Assembly (NCBI GenBank): GCA_039583875.1
Contig: CM077151.1
Span: 21,700,766-21,764,765, forward strand
From: Platanthera guangdongensis
Lineage: Eukaryota > Streptophyta > Magnoliopsida > Asparagales > Orchidaceae
Reading direction: 5' to 3'
DNA length: 64,000 bases
A model generated the notes under the pieces. The model worked only from the letters and a program-made list of their open reading frames with translations, was not told the DNA's origin and ran no database searches. Both the position numbers and the translations under genes were made by a program. Below, in pieces: positions 10,689 through 21,939 of this stretch (positions within the stretch are counted from its first letter, which is position 1; the number at the start of each line of letters is the position of its first letter).

Positions 10689-11569
10689 TATGATTTTGCA
10701 GCATACCATAATCCGATCTCAGGTGTACCCTTAAAATATCTTAAAATTTTTTTTACAGAACTAAGATGTGACTCTTTAGGATCAACCTGAAACCTTGCAC
10801 AAACATCTATGACAAACATTATATCAGGTCTGCTAGCTGTGAGATAAAGAAGAGAGACAATAATTGCTCTATGTATTTTCTGATCTACAAACTTATCAGA
10901 AACATCCTTATCTAGGACAACATTAGTAGACATGAGAGTTTTTATTGTGGAAGCATTTTTTACGCCAAATTTCTTAATCAAATTTCTGGTATATTTAGTT
11001 TGAGAAATGAAGATACATTCATTACTTTGCTTTACTTGTAAACCAAGGAAAAATGATAACTTTTTCATGCTACTCATTTCAAATCTGAATTTCATTAAGT
11101 CAGCAAACTTTTTGCATAATCCAGAATCTGTTGAGCCAAATATAATATCATCCACATAAATCTGGACAATAAATAGTTTTTCTTTATGTGTTTTAGTGAA
11201 AAGTGTTTTATCCACCTTTTCTTTTATTAAAGAGTGATCTAAGAGAAATGTGGATAAAGTCTCATACCAGTCTCTTGGAGTTTGCTTTAGACTATAAAGT
11301 TGCTTGTTTAATTTATAAACATGAGAATGATAAGTTGGATTAACTAAACCTGTAGGTTGTTCCACATAAACATTTTCTTGAAAAAATCCATGAAAAAAGA
11401 CACTTTTGGCATCCATATGATATACATTAATTATTTTATATGCTGCATAGGTTAGGACTAATCTGATTGCTTCTAGTCTTGTTATTGTTGCAAATGTCTG
11501 ATTATAGTCAATTCCTTTCTCTTGCTTGTATCCCTGAGCAACTAGTCTTGTTTTGTTTCTCACTATCAC
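10688..11569 (-). pseudogene. Copia reverse transcriptase
   Basis: A 293-residue minus-strand frame covering most of the Ty1/Copia reverse transcriptase. It begins at KTRLVAQGYKQEKGIDYNQT, carries the catalytic YVDDIIFGST box near 11155, and runs to the SLLYLTASRPDIMF region and KRILRYFKGT-type end. This is the longest intact part of the element. Upstream coding exists only as broken frames, so the polyprotein cannot be made as a unit. Sequence style and the CCHC and protease parts fit the SIRE/Maximus branch, but the lineage call is by eye. Confidence 0.9.
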
Positions 11570-13017
11570 TCCACCAGTATCTATTTTATTCCTGAATACT
11601 CATTTGGTTCCAATAATTGGATAATTCTTTGGTCTCTCCGCTAGTTCCCAGACTTTATTCCTTTCAAACTGTGCAAGCTCTTCTTGCATAGTCACACTCC
11701 AGTGTGAATCAGTATCAGCTTCTTCAAACTTCCTAGATTCAAACTGTGATAGGAAGCACTGCAACATCACTCCAGTAAATAGTTGTTTTCTAGTTTTTAC
11801 CCTTGATTCACATTTCCAATACCTTGTAATGGAGGATGATCCCTCAGAATTAATCTATTTGGATCAATTCTTGTTTGAGCAATTAGAACATGATCAACTT
11901 GTTCTTCTATTCTAACTTCATGAGGTAATTCAACTTTATGATCATTAGTCTGTTCAGTAATTGTTGAATAAACAGGTCCTTCTATATGCACTTCATCATC
12001 AGAACCCTCTGTATCATTTTCTTTTCGATGATTATGGTTTTCTGAAGTGTTTTCTATATTCTCCTATACTTTTAACTTTGTAAGACTTTCATCTATATCA
12101 ATCTGTTCCTGCAATAAATCTTTGGTGGAAGTTTCCTCCCTCTTGTAACAAGCATAAATTTCATAAAATACTATATGCATGAATTCTTCAATTTTAAGAG
12201 TCTTTTTATTGTAATACCTATAAGCTTTGCTTGATAAGTAATATCCCAAAAATATTTCAACATCAGTTTTCTTATCAATTTGGCTAGATAACATTTATCA
12301 TTGTTAAGAATGTAACAAACACAACCAAATATTCTGAAATAAGAAACTATAGATGGTTTACCTTTCAAAAGCTCATAATGAGTCTTTAGTTTGGTCTTAT
12401 GAATAAGACTTCTAGTAAAAATATAATTAGCAGTGTTGACTGCTTCAACCCAAAAGGACATAGGCAAGTTAGACGTTACTAACAATGTTCTTCCAGCTTC
12501 AATGAGTGTTTTATTTTTTCTTTCAACAACTCCATTTTGTTGAGGAGTTCTAGGAGCTGAAAAGATTTATCTTATCCCCTCATCCTCACAGAATCTACAT
12601 ATCAACTGATTTTCAAATTCTGTTTCATGATTACTTCTGATCAAAGACACTTTAATATCAAATTCAGATTGAATCTGTTTAATGAATCTTGTGAGAGTTG
12701 TGAAGGTTTCAGACTTTGCTTTAAAGAAAAAACATCTAACTGAACCTTGAGAAGTCATCCACAATAACAAAAGTAAAAGACTTCCCTCCTAAACATTTAG
12801 TGGTAAGGGGACCAAATAAATCCATATGTAGTATGTATAAAATTCTTGGAGAATTATGCTTATCAATTGATTTGAAAGAAGATTTTACCTATTTACCTTG
12901 CTGACAAACTCTACATGGATTAACTTTTCTATACTTATCTTTTTATAAACTTCTTACTAACTCATCCTTTGAAAACTTTGTTATAATCTTGTGCTTTAAA
13001 TGACCAAGTCTTCTATG
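11570..13017 (-). pseudogene. Copia integrase and linker, broken
   Basis: Separated frames at 12770-12567 and 12485-12171 (minus) carry integrase pieces: TTLTRFIKQIQSEFDIKVSL followed by the E-rich segment, then SFWVEAVNTANYIFTRSLIH and the GCVCYILNN loop. 12294-12064 reads GYYLSSKAYRYYNKKTLKIE, the integrase C-terminal part. 11991-11797 is the low-complexity linker before the reverse transcriptase. Several frameshifts separate these blocks. Confidence 0.85.
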
Positions 13018-13401
13018 TCATAGTTCATTCATGTCTACTTCAGTATTGAATAAATATAATTCATTATTAGAAGAACCAAAATCAACAACATATATATTGT
13101 CTTTTCTAGAACCAATTAGCATATTATTATCTGTTGTAGAATTTATTATTTGACAAAGATTATTAGTGAACACAACCTTGTATGCACAATCACACAATTG
13201 ACTAATGCTAATCAGATTCTGTTGAAGTTCTTCAACATAAGCTACTTTACCAAATGTGATATCCCCAATTTTGATCATATCATAGCCTTTGGTCTGACCA
13301 TAATTATAATCACCAAACACTACATTGGGACCATTTTTGGCCTTGAAATTTATAAGTATTTCTCTTTGTCCAGTCATATGTCTGGAACATCCACTGTCCA
13401 A
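13018..13401 (-). pseudogene. Copia protease / pre-integrase segment
   Basis: The minus-strand frame begins MDSGCSRHMTG, the aspartic protease D-S-G active site of Ty1/Copia elements. It continues with VVFGDYNYGQTKGYDMIKIG and NLISISQLCD, the standard protease-to-pre-integrase segment. Confidence 0.9.
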
Positions 13402-13501
13402 ATATCACTGCTGATTTGTGCAATGACAATTTTTTTCCTGCACATGAATTTAAATATTAGTTAGGATCCAGATTACCCTAAACTCATTACTTCTTTTTCC
13501 A

Positions 13502-14298
13502 TTAAAAAGATGTAACAAAAGTATATGATGACTTTTCATAATACCCCTTAAGATAAAAGACTGTTCGTCTATTAAACCAACAACTTCCAGTTTTATGACA
13601 TTTAATAAAACAAATTCGACAAAAATCCTTTACAGAGTTATTTTGATAAGAAAAAATACTTTCCAGGGATATGCGTCGAGTTGAAGTCGACATAACATTT
13701 GTAATGGGTCAATTTGAAGTCGACGTTTCACAAGTGTTGCGTCAATATGAAGTCGACGCATGTTCCTGACTAATTGAAACTACTGATTTTTGTTTCTTGT
13801 TTAGCATTGGTTGTCTATCTACAACACTTTTTCCTTTGAACTTACTCTTAACATTAATAAAGTTTGTTGTTTTATCTAGATATCCATAATGAGTTATTTT
13901 GAATGATACTTCCTTTGCTTTAACCAATAACACAAGATTTTTCCAAGCAGGTTTATTATTTATTGTTATTATCTTGTGAGGGTTTGCTCCTAATCCCAAA
14001 TGATCAAACATTTTCTTAAGATTTTGAGTAATATTTTTAAGTGGATGACTTCTTCCATTCAAGTAGTCTTCAAAGACTTTTGTCAAGTCTTTGATAATTC
14101 TTCTTTCAATAGAGAGTTTTCTTCAGTTAACTTATTTACTTGTTCCTTCAAGTTATCTATCTCAATTTTTAAAATCTTATCATGTTTTATTTATTCATTA
14201 TAATCAGGACAGTCTTCATATAATTTCAATTTTGTATTAATAATTTAATTTCCTTTTCCAATTCTATCCGATCAATACAAAATTCTCTAAAACATATT
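13502..14298 (-). pseudogene. Copia gag remnant with CCHC zinc knuckle
   Basis: The minus-strand frame 14086-13742 is a lysine-rich gag C-terminal segment. 13621-13580 encodes CRICFIKCHKTGSC, a C-X2-C-X4-H-X4-C zinc knuckle. 14100-14290 reads as a degenerate Lys/Glu-rich coiled coil. Gag ends abruptly at 14298 where the 3' LTR of element 2 begins, so its N-terminal part was displaced or lost. Confidence 0.75.
13675..13770 (-). repeat. 33-bp minisatellite with GTCGACTTCAA core
   Basis: Three minus-strand units of 33 bp each start with GTCGACTTCA and lie between gag coding blocks. Related GTCGAC-centred motifs are scattered at 7265-7450, 9480-9515 and 10030-10140. Confidence 0.7.
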
Positions 14299-15004
14299 TG
14301 TTGAAGTCAATAACCCGACTTCACCTAGAGTTCGGACCTGAAGTTGCAGCTCACACTTACTCTTCCTGAAACTCCCTCTCGACGTGAGTCACAAGCCCAG
14401 AAACAGACCAAGGGTCTCAGCTCGGAGGTCCCACCTCTTAGCAGGAAGAATCAGAAGTTCTCCCCCTCCCTAGCCAATGCTGAGCTAGGTGCCTTTGAGG
14501 AAGAAAGAAAGGTTTAACAAACTTTTCAAGACACCTTATCGATCTATTTATAGGCCTCTGAGTTTGATCTGCCAATAAGCATACTGAACCGACCTGAAAT
14601 TACCAAAATACCCTGGGCTGGGTCTGCTAACAACCAAACTCCGCTGTTCTGAAGGGTTATATGCAGACCACCAAGGGTAAAAGGGTAAAATTACCTGGGG
14701 TAAAAGAGTAAAATCCCTCCCAGGGGTAAAAAAGTAAAAACACTTCTTTTTCTCACACAACGAGTAAGAAAATAGCCCATGGGCGAGACGAGCTTATCTG
14801 CTCGTCTCGCAGGTCTCCTGCCTTGCGAGAGCCATCTCGCCATCAAGGGGCAGCCCGCGCCGCGAGAGACGTCTCGCCTACCCAGCCGAGCCCCGTCTCG
14901 CCTCCGGCGAGTGGACCGCATGGTCCTACTTGCTTCTTCAGTTCCTCTCGCCACCTTCTCCACACAGCAACTCGAGCCGCCTCCCGCGAGCCTAAGGTTG
15001 TACA
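14299..15004 (-). mobile_element. Element 2, 3' LTR (706 bp)
   Basis: On the minus strand it starts TGTACAACCTTAGG at 15004, right after a polypurine tract, and ends GACTTCAACA at 14299. Its terminal portion is related to the LTR end of element 1. It inserted into the Copia gag region; the adjoining 14294-14298 (atatt) is the presumed target duplication. No matching 5' LTR is seen in the window. Confidence 0.85.
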
Positions 15005-15025
15005 CAATCCCCGCTCTTTTCGAGA
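15005..15025 (-). other. Polypurine tract of element 2
   Basis: Minus-strand CGAAAAGAGCGGGGATTG abutting the LTR start. It primes plus-strand synthesis in LTR elements. Confidence 0.8.
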
Positions 15026-15114
15026 TTACCCTAAGCTCGAAAAGAAAGTCCAACCGAGGCTCGCGGCGTTGGGATTCATTTATGAGAATCTTTGGCGGGC
15101 CCTCCCCCTGGAGC

Positions 15115-15123
15115 CTATAAATA
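15115..15123 (+). promoter_or_regulatory. TATA box of antisense gene 1 (element 2)
   Basis: CTATAAATA 65 bp before the ATG at 15188, facing away from the 3' LTR and opposite to the element's own transcription. Element 3 has the same arrangement. Confidence 0.65.
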
Positions 15124-15187
15124 TGAGACCCCATCTCATCATGGAGATTGCCCCCGCTTTTGTTTCCTCCTCTCTTCCACCGTCAAC

Positions 15188-16148
15188 ATGTCCCATAGCC
15201 AGAGTTTCCGCGAGCGTCTCGCGATGGTCCGGAAGCAAAACAAGGCCAATGTGGCTGCCCTGACGCCCGCTCTGGTTCGCACCCCCGCTTCTGCTCCATC
15301 ATCTCGCCTGAAGAAGGCAAAAACCGCCGGCCCTCCATTCTCGGCCGGTGCGACTACTTCGACACCTTTGGGAACCAATGCACTTCCTCCCACACCCTCT
15401 GGGGAGAGAGGTGATTCTCGACTCCTCTCGCCACTGTCTTTTCCATTTGCTTTTATCGTCTTGCTTATTGACCATGTTTTTTCAGGGAGACCTCGCCAAT
15501 CCCCTCATGCCTATGAATCCCCCTGATGCTACCGACAAACAATATCAAGACTCCGACTCGCCTCAGCAGTCCTCGCCCCTACCGCGTGGAATGACGACCT
15601 CTCGCGGCTTGTGGGGAATCCTCGCATCCCCAGTAAATAAACAAACCTCGTCTTTTCATTCGTGCACCTCGCGGCCTCCAAGCCTTCTTGCGAGACCATC
15701 ATATATTCTGACCCCCAACCTTTCGTGTGCAGGTATCCAGCTCGACTCGGCCACCGAGTACTTCCCCGGGCCGCCCTCCCTCTCGCCTTTTCCTCACCCA
15801 GATGAGATTGAGGATTATCCGGGCGATCCTACGGATTCGCTGGAGATGAAGCGCAGGACGGCTGGGATGCTTCGAAAATATACGCACATTATCCGCGAGA
15901 TGAAGCGGGACAAGAAGGCCACCGACCGACGCATCCACTGGCTGAAAATTGAGTGCGCCCGCCTCTCCTCCGAGATCGACGCTGGGGTCAAGATAGATGC
16001 AACCGACCCCCAGGCCATCATAAGCGAGATCGACCAGCAACTTCGTCTCGCGCGCCGCGGTCTGGATGTCGTTCGCGCTTTTCACATCCCTGGTCGACCT
16101 CCATGCGCGGGGTCTCGCGGTGGTTGCTGGAAGTGGCACAAGAATTGA
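15188..16148 (+). CDS. Element 2 antisense gene 1 (coiled-coil protein, introns)
   Basis: Starts MSHSQSFRERLAMVRKQNKA. The first exon is basic and Pro/Ser-rich and ends near 15410 at gagag|gtgatt; a pyrimidine-rich stretch ending ttttttcag lies at 15485, so a small intron is likely. A second intron probably lies around 15633-15732 (CCA|gtaaat ... gtgcag). The last exon (about 15735-16148) encodes a charged helical region (LEMKRRTAGMLRKYTHIIRE, KIECARLSSEID), likely a coiled coil, then a stop. Exact junctions cannot be fixed. The counterpart in element 3 lies at 62011-60444, also antisense and next to the 3' LTR. Biochemical role unknown; similar extra ORFs are known in Tat-lineage Gypsy elements. 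Confidence 0.6.
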
Positions 16149-16508
16149 GGACCCTCCACCCCGTCCATGCTTATTTAATATTGTCTTGTAATTTTATGGC
16201 TTCTCCCAATCTACTGTCTCGCCTTTGTAATCATAACTTATTATTTTAAGTTCTGTGACCATGATGCCCGCGTCGCGCGGAACAAAATAATTACTGATGA
16301 TATTCTATTAACCTTCTTTGCGCTGGGCTGTTTATTATAGTTGCGCTAATTACTACCCCCTTTTTTTTCTTTTTATTTCGGCTTGCTGGGGAGGTCACCG
16401 CGGAATTCCGCGCTTCGAGGTCAGGAGAGAGAAAAAACGAACCGTCGGGTCTGTCCTTTCAACTTCCCCCATCACATTTTCCCGCCCATTTCTCACTCTC
16501 TCCGCCCG

Positions 16509-16517
16509 CTATAAATA
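16509..16517 (+). promoter_or_regulatory. TATA box of antisense gene 2 (element 2)
   Basis: CTATAAATA about 150 bp before the ATG at 16671. A comparable box lies at 60145-60154 on the minus strand of element 3. Confidence 0.6.
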
Positions 16518-16670
16518 CCCCCCGATCTAGATGTTCCGCTCCTGTGCTGTCGCTTCCTGCTGCTTCTGGGATCCAGAGTTCTCGCCTGCTTCCCCTCGTC
16601 TGCCTCTTCTCGCGTCTCACTTCCGCCACACTCTTTTCTACCCCCTTCTGCTTCTGTCGTCTCGCTCTCC

Positions 16671-18628
16671 ATGGGAAAGAAAAAAGTTGAAGAGGACGAG
16701 GGTCGCAGCTGTTGCGGCAGGCGGTTCGTTGACCATGACTTTCCCCCCGGCAAAATCTCAGAAAAGGATTATAGCCGCTTCACCAGCGAGTTCCTGGCGG
16801 AGGGGTATGAGTCTCGCCCGCCAAAGGTGGGCGAGTCAATTAACACCTTCTACCCCGACGAACTCGCCTTCCCCGTCTCGCACTTCGACTAGGGGCTAAG
16901 AATCCCCCTCTGGCCAGAGGTAAAACAAGTTTTGAAGTATTTTGGGGCCATCCCCACGCAGCTCAAACCTAACGCCATCTCGGTGTTAGTTGCATTCGCC
17001 TGCTATATGCCCCGCGAGCGCATCGAGTTCAGCCTCAACGTCTTCCACAAATTGTTCATCTACCACGCCAACCATGATGGGATTTCGTACTTCACAGGCA
17101 GGAGGTGAAGATGTGCGAGACCCCCAACAAAAATCATCACTGGCTTACTCGCTTCATTTTTATCCGCGGGAATCTGGGAGGCGTTCCGCTCGCCCCCGTG
17201 TCGCTCGCTGAAATATACTACGCTGCCCCCAAGGTCGGAGGCGCGGACAAAGATCTCTGTGAGTTCTTCGCGGGGAAGAATTTCGAGGTCAACTACTTGA
17301 GGCGAGACCTCGACTCGCTCCCCCCCGATCTTTCCCGGTGAAGGTACACTCGCGCCCCCTCAGTCTATGTTCACCATTCCTTTGTTCAGTTCTAACCCTT
17401 TTCTTGTTTTTAGGAGAGAGAACTATTCCCGTCCATCCCCCCATATCTGAGCAGGGCATGGCCATCCAAAGGTCTCGCCCTCGCCAGCATGGCGGCGGAG
17501 GCGGTGAAAGGATCACTGACCCCCGCCCCCAAGAAAAGGTCTGGGGATGATGTTGCTCCCCCTCGGCACAACCCCAAAAAGAAGATCAAGAAGGTTGTGT
17601 CATTCCCGAAAGGGAAAAAGGGGGCCGCCCCGAAGGAAGTAAAATAGATGTCGGGATCCCTGACCCCCATCTCTGTGGAAGAATCACAATCACCTCGCCG
17701 CCAAGCCATCTCGCCTTCTCGCGAGACGGCCCTACCCGACCGAATTGCCACCACCCCCACTCAACCCTCCGAGCCTCCCCTTCGTGAAACTGGCTCCTCC
17801 AGCCTCCCAGCCCCCTCCTTGCATCAGAACTACAACATGGGGCTTGTGGTGAATGACGCTGTCGGCAAGCCGGTTCTTCTATGGGAGAAGGACTCAAACC
17901 GAGTGTCGGTGTCTACCCTCCTCCCCTCATGGAAGGAGGGGAACCCTCCCACCAGTCACGCCTTCTCCCTCGGGTACGGGCTCTATGGTGGCCTTGGTAC
18001 GGAGCCCTTCGACTACGAGTCGTCGCGAGACCTCGTCTTGAAGACCGCCCATGCCCAATTTCGCGCCATGGAGCTCTCACACAGAGTCTCGCGTCGCCTT
18101 GTTTTCAACAACAAGAAGTGGAAGGACGCTGAGGCCGGCCTAGCTGCAGAGCGCGAGAAGTCGGATGACCTCGAAAAGAGGATGGCGGTTGCTGAGAGTC
18201 TTCTCGCCAAAAGCCAGGGTAGCGTGGTAAGCCTTTTAACTGTCTACCAGTTTCAATTTTGCGTAAATTTTTGTTGACTGATGACCTTCTCGCAGGATGC
18301 CGAGACGGCCGATCGGATGCGTTCGCACATAGCGGCTCTGGAGTAGGAGAACAAAGATTTAAAGGCCCAGAACGCCCGCCTTTTGGACAGCACCCTGCTT
18401 CACTCCCATCCGGATCCGCTCCAAGCTCCCTCACCCACTCATTACTCTCTGGACGAGGTCGACGTCCTTTGCCGAGACGTTAACATCAAGATGGCCGAGC
18501 ACATTCTGAAGATGATGAAGGAGCTGGGGGTTGTCAAAGAAGATGTCGAGACGGTCACCGCCCGCGACCTGGTCCCCCAGCTTTACGGCGAGACGGATGA
18601 CGACTCTACTTCTAGTGACGAGGAGTGA
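16671..18628 (+). pseudogene. Element 2 antisense gene 2, 'putative gypsy type transposon' domain protein
   Basis: Starts MGKKKVEEDEG. The N-terminal part (FPPGKISEKDYSRFTSEFLA, then after a TAG at about 16890 GLRIPLWPEVKQVLKYFG and LNVFHKLFIYHAN) resembles the plant-specific domain called 'putative gypsy type transposon' (Pfam Transposase_28 family). A Pro/Ser-rich linker follows, then NMGLVVNDAVGKPVLLWE, a Glu/Lys-rich coiled coil, a 69-bp phase-0 intron (18227-18295, gtaagc...cgcag), a further coiled coil with a TAG at 18344, and an acidic tail ending DDDSTSSDEE. Besides these stops there are frame disruptions near 17110 and 17340, possibly introns. The same layout and a comparable intron occur in element 3 (60013-58044). 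Function unknown. Confidence 0.7.
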
Positions 18629-19150
18629 AGGGGCGTCAGTGTGACCTGGGACTTCTCCCCGCTTTTGTTTCTTTTACTCTTGTACTTATACATATTTTTC
18701 TGATATTGAAATGTTTCTTCATGGGAGAATGCTTCCCTCTTTTTTCTGTAACGAACAAAGAGACTTTTGTTATAACCCTTCGCTCTATGTTTCTTTTATT
18801 TTATTTCGCTTTATCTACTGCCGTCTTGCTTGAAAATTAGTTTAGGGCACAAGTCATTAGACTTCTCCTAGCCCCTTCCGTGCGCGAGACCGTTTGGCCT
18901 TTTACTCTCGTCTCGCCGCGAGACAAATCCAGCGCGGGTAGACCCTGGAGATCAAACTGCTCCTTACGAGAAGTCACCCCTTTTTATGCGAGACTTGTGT
19001 TTTGCTGGCGAGTGCCCGCTCGCTATGGGCGAGACCCCCTTTGCCGAGCGCCAGTCTGAAATGCTCATCCTCACTTGTATTGCACCAACCCCTTCTTATC
19101 ATAGGAATCTTTTACTAATTCCCTGATAAGTATAGACACCTTTCTTTGAG
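18629..19150. other. Spacer between antisense gene 2 and the tandem array
   Basis: Pyrimidine-rich 3' flank of antisense gene 2 (18650-18830), then several GCGAGAC/CTCGCC words like those throughout the LTR and antisense genes of this element. No ORF of note. Confidence 0.5.
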
Positions 19151-19154
19151 GGCT

Positions 19155-20530
19155 CTTACCACTTGACTTGCCACCGAGTGAGCCTACAGCCCTGCTAGCT
19201 AGACGAGAGCCTGGTCAGCGGGCCTGCTCGGGGTCTCTTCTCCAAACCGTCTCCAACCACCGAGTGAGCCTACAACCCTGCCAGCTAGATGAGAGCCTGG
19301 TCAGCGGGTCTGCTCGGGGTCTCCACTCCAAACCGTCTCCAACCATCGAGTGTGCCTACAACCCTGCCAGCTAGATGAGAGCCTGGTCAGCGGATCTGCT
19401 CGGGGTCTCCTCTCCAAACCGTCTCCAACCACCGCGTGAGCCTACAGCCCTGCTAGCTAGATGAGAGCCTGGTCAGCGGGTCTGCTCGGGGTCTCCTCTC
19501 CAAACCGTCTCCAACCACCGCGTGAACCTACATCCCTGCCAGCTAGATGAGAGCCTGGTCAGCGGGTCTGCTCGGGGTCTCCACTCCAAACCATCTCCAA
19601 CCACCGCGTGAGCCTACAGCCCTGCCAGCTAGATGAGAGTCTGGTCAGCGGTTCTGCTCGGGGTCTCCACTCAAAACCATCTCCAACCACCGAGTGAGCC
19701 TACAACTCTGTCATCTAGATGAGAGCCTGGTCAGCGGTTCTACTCGGGGCCTCCACTCCAAACCATCTCCAACCACCAAGTGAGCCTACAACCCTGCCAG
19801 TTAGATGAGAGCCTGGTCAGCGGGTCTGATCGGGGTCTCCACTCCAAACCATCTCCAACCACCGAGTGAGCCCACAGCCCTGCCAGCTAGATGAGAGCCT
19901 GGTCAGCGGGTCTGTTCGGGGTCCCCACTCCAAACCATCTTCAACCACTGAGTGAGCGCACAGCCCTGCCAGCTAGATGAGAGTCTAGTCAGTGGGTCTG
20001 CTCGGGTTCTCCACTCCAAACCATCTCCAACCACCGAGTGAGCCTACAGCACTGCCAGCTAGATGAGAGCCTGGTCAGCGGGTCTGCTCGGGGCCTCCAC
20101 TCCAAACCATCTCCAACCACCGAGTGGGCCTACAACCCTGCCAGCTAGATGAGAGCCTGGTCAGCGGGTCTGCTCGGGGTATCCACTCCAAACCATCTCC
20201 AATCACCGAGTGAGCCTACAGCCCTGCCAGCTAGATAAGAGCCTGGTCAGCGGGTCTGCTCGGGACCTCCACTCCAAACCATCTCTAACCACCGAGTGAG
20301 CCTACAACACTGCCAGCTAGATGAGAGCCTGGTCAGCGGGTCTGCTCGGGGCCTCCACGCCAAACCATCTCCAACCACCGAGTGAGCCTACATCCCTGCC
20401 AGCTAGATGAGAGCCTGGTCAGCAGGTCTGTTCGGGGTCCCCACTCCAAGTCATCTCCAACCACCGAGTGAGCCCACAGTCCTGCCAGCTAGATGAAAGG
20501 CTGGTCAGCGGGTCTGCTCGGGTTCTTGCC
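19155..20530. repeat. 86-bp tandem array in element 2
   Basis: About sixteen units. The cgagtg start recurs at 19175, 19261 and 19347, giving an 86-bp period. Each unit holds CCCTGCCAGCTAGATGAGAG and GTCTGCTCGGGG, clearly related to the core of the 72/75-bp monomers of element 1. It lies between pol and the antisense genes. Confidence 0.95.
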
Positions 20531-20646
20531 ATACACCCATTTCACTCTTAATGCCATGAAAGAGGACACCTGCGATTTCATCATATCATAAGGGCATATC
20601 AAACTTTGCAAGTATTGAATGATGAAAATGTAATGGATAAAAAGTG

Positions 20647-21926
20647 TTATGGATAAAATCTCTTTAAGTCATCGCCGCTTCGGGCACGATCGAGGGATAC
20701 CCCCTCCACATCCTGAAGGTGGTACCCTCCTGACTTCAGGACCTCCTTCACTACAAAGGGACCTCCCCAGTTGGGATTGAGCTTTCCTACTGAGGCTCCC
20801 CTGTCTGCTGCGTCCATCTTTTTGAGGACCAAGTCGCCCTTCTGTAACTGCTTGACCTTTATATGCTTATCAAAATATTTTGCAATCCGGCGCTTGACTT
20901 CCTCCTGCCGGATCAATGCCAAATCCCTGAGTTCTTTCACGAGATCAAGAGAGAGTTTTTGCTCTTCCTTGTTCTTTGTCATCCATCCTTCGTCTCCCTT
21001 CCTTGCAACGACTATTCTTGGAGAAGTGACTTCGAATTCTATAGGTATGACGGCCTCCGAGCCATGAGAGAGTTTGAACGGAGTCTCTCCCGTGGCGGTG
21101 TTTGGTGGGGTCCTCAAGGCCCAGAGAACTGATGGGAGCTGTTCCACCCAGCTTCCCCTTAGGTTCTCCACTTTCTTTTTCAAAAGATTCACGATAATTT
21201 TGTTTGTCGCTTCCACCTGTCCATTGCTCCGAGGGTGGTGAACAGAGGCGAAACGGAGGTCTATGCCCAGCTGGATACAGAAATCCACGAATTCCCTGCT
21301 AGCGAATTGTGGTCCATTATCAGTGACGATGGCCAGCGGAAGCCCATGCCTGCAGATGATCTCCCCCCCACACGAAATTCTTGACCACCTGTAACGTCAC
21401 ACCTTTGCCAACGCTTTTACCTCCAGCCACTTTGAAAAGTAATCCACCATGACTAGCAGAAATTTCCTTTGGCCACTAGCTTGAGGAAATGGACCCACCA
21501 AATCCAGCCCCATATCGTGAAGGGCCAGGGAGCCGTGATTGTACGTAACCTTTGGGCGGGAAGGAGTTGGAGAGGGGCGAACTCCTGACACTTTTGACAC
21601 CTTTTCGCGAATTCTTCTGCATCTTTCCTAAGGGTAGGCCAGAAGTAGCCCTGCCTCAACACTCTCCCCTCCAAAGTCCGACTCCCCGAGTGACTCCCGC
21701 ACTCCATTGAATGAATTTCTTCCAGGACCCTAGGAACCTCCTCCTCAGATACGCATCGAGCCAGTAAACCCGATAGCGTCTTACGGTATAATGCCCCATC
21801 CTTCAGCAGGTAGTATGCTGATTTATATCTTACCCGCTTTTTATCGAGATCCCTCTCGGGAAGTTGTCCCGAGGTCAAAAAGGTGATGAAGGGGTCCATC
21901 CAAGACCCTTGCTGGTCTATCTCCAT
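20647..21926 (-). pseudogene. Element 2 integrase
   Basis: The minus-strand frame 21926-21453 carries the zinc-binding H-H-C-C region (HSMECGSHSGSRTLEGRVLR, then CQKCQEFAPL) and the start of the catalytic core. 21288-20647 continues with LRFASVHHPRSNGQVEATNK, the second half of the core, and the C-terminal GGPFVVKEV...DDLKRFYP end. A frameshift and an apparent loss near 21300-21420 separate the two parts, so the enzyme is not intact. It belongs to the Tat lineage by similarity to element 3. Confidence 0.85.
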
Positions 21927-21939
21927 TAGTTCTCCTTAT

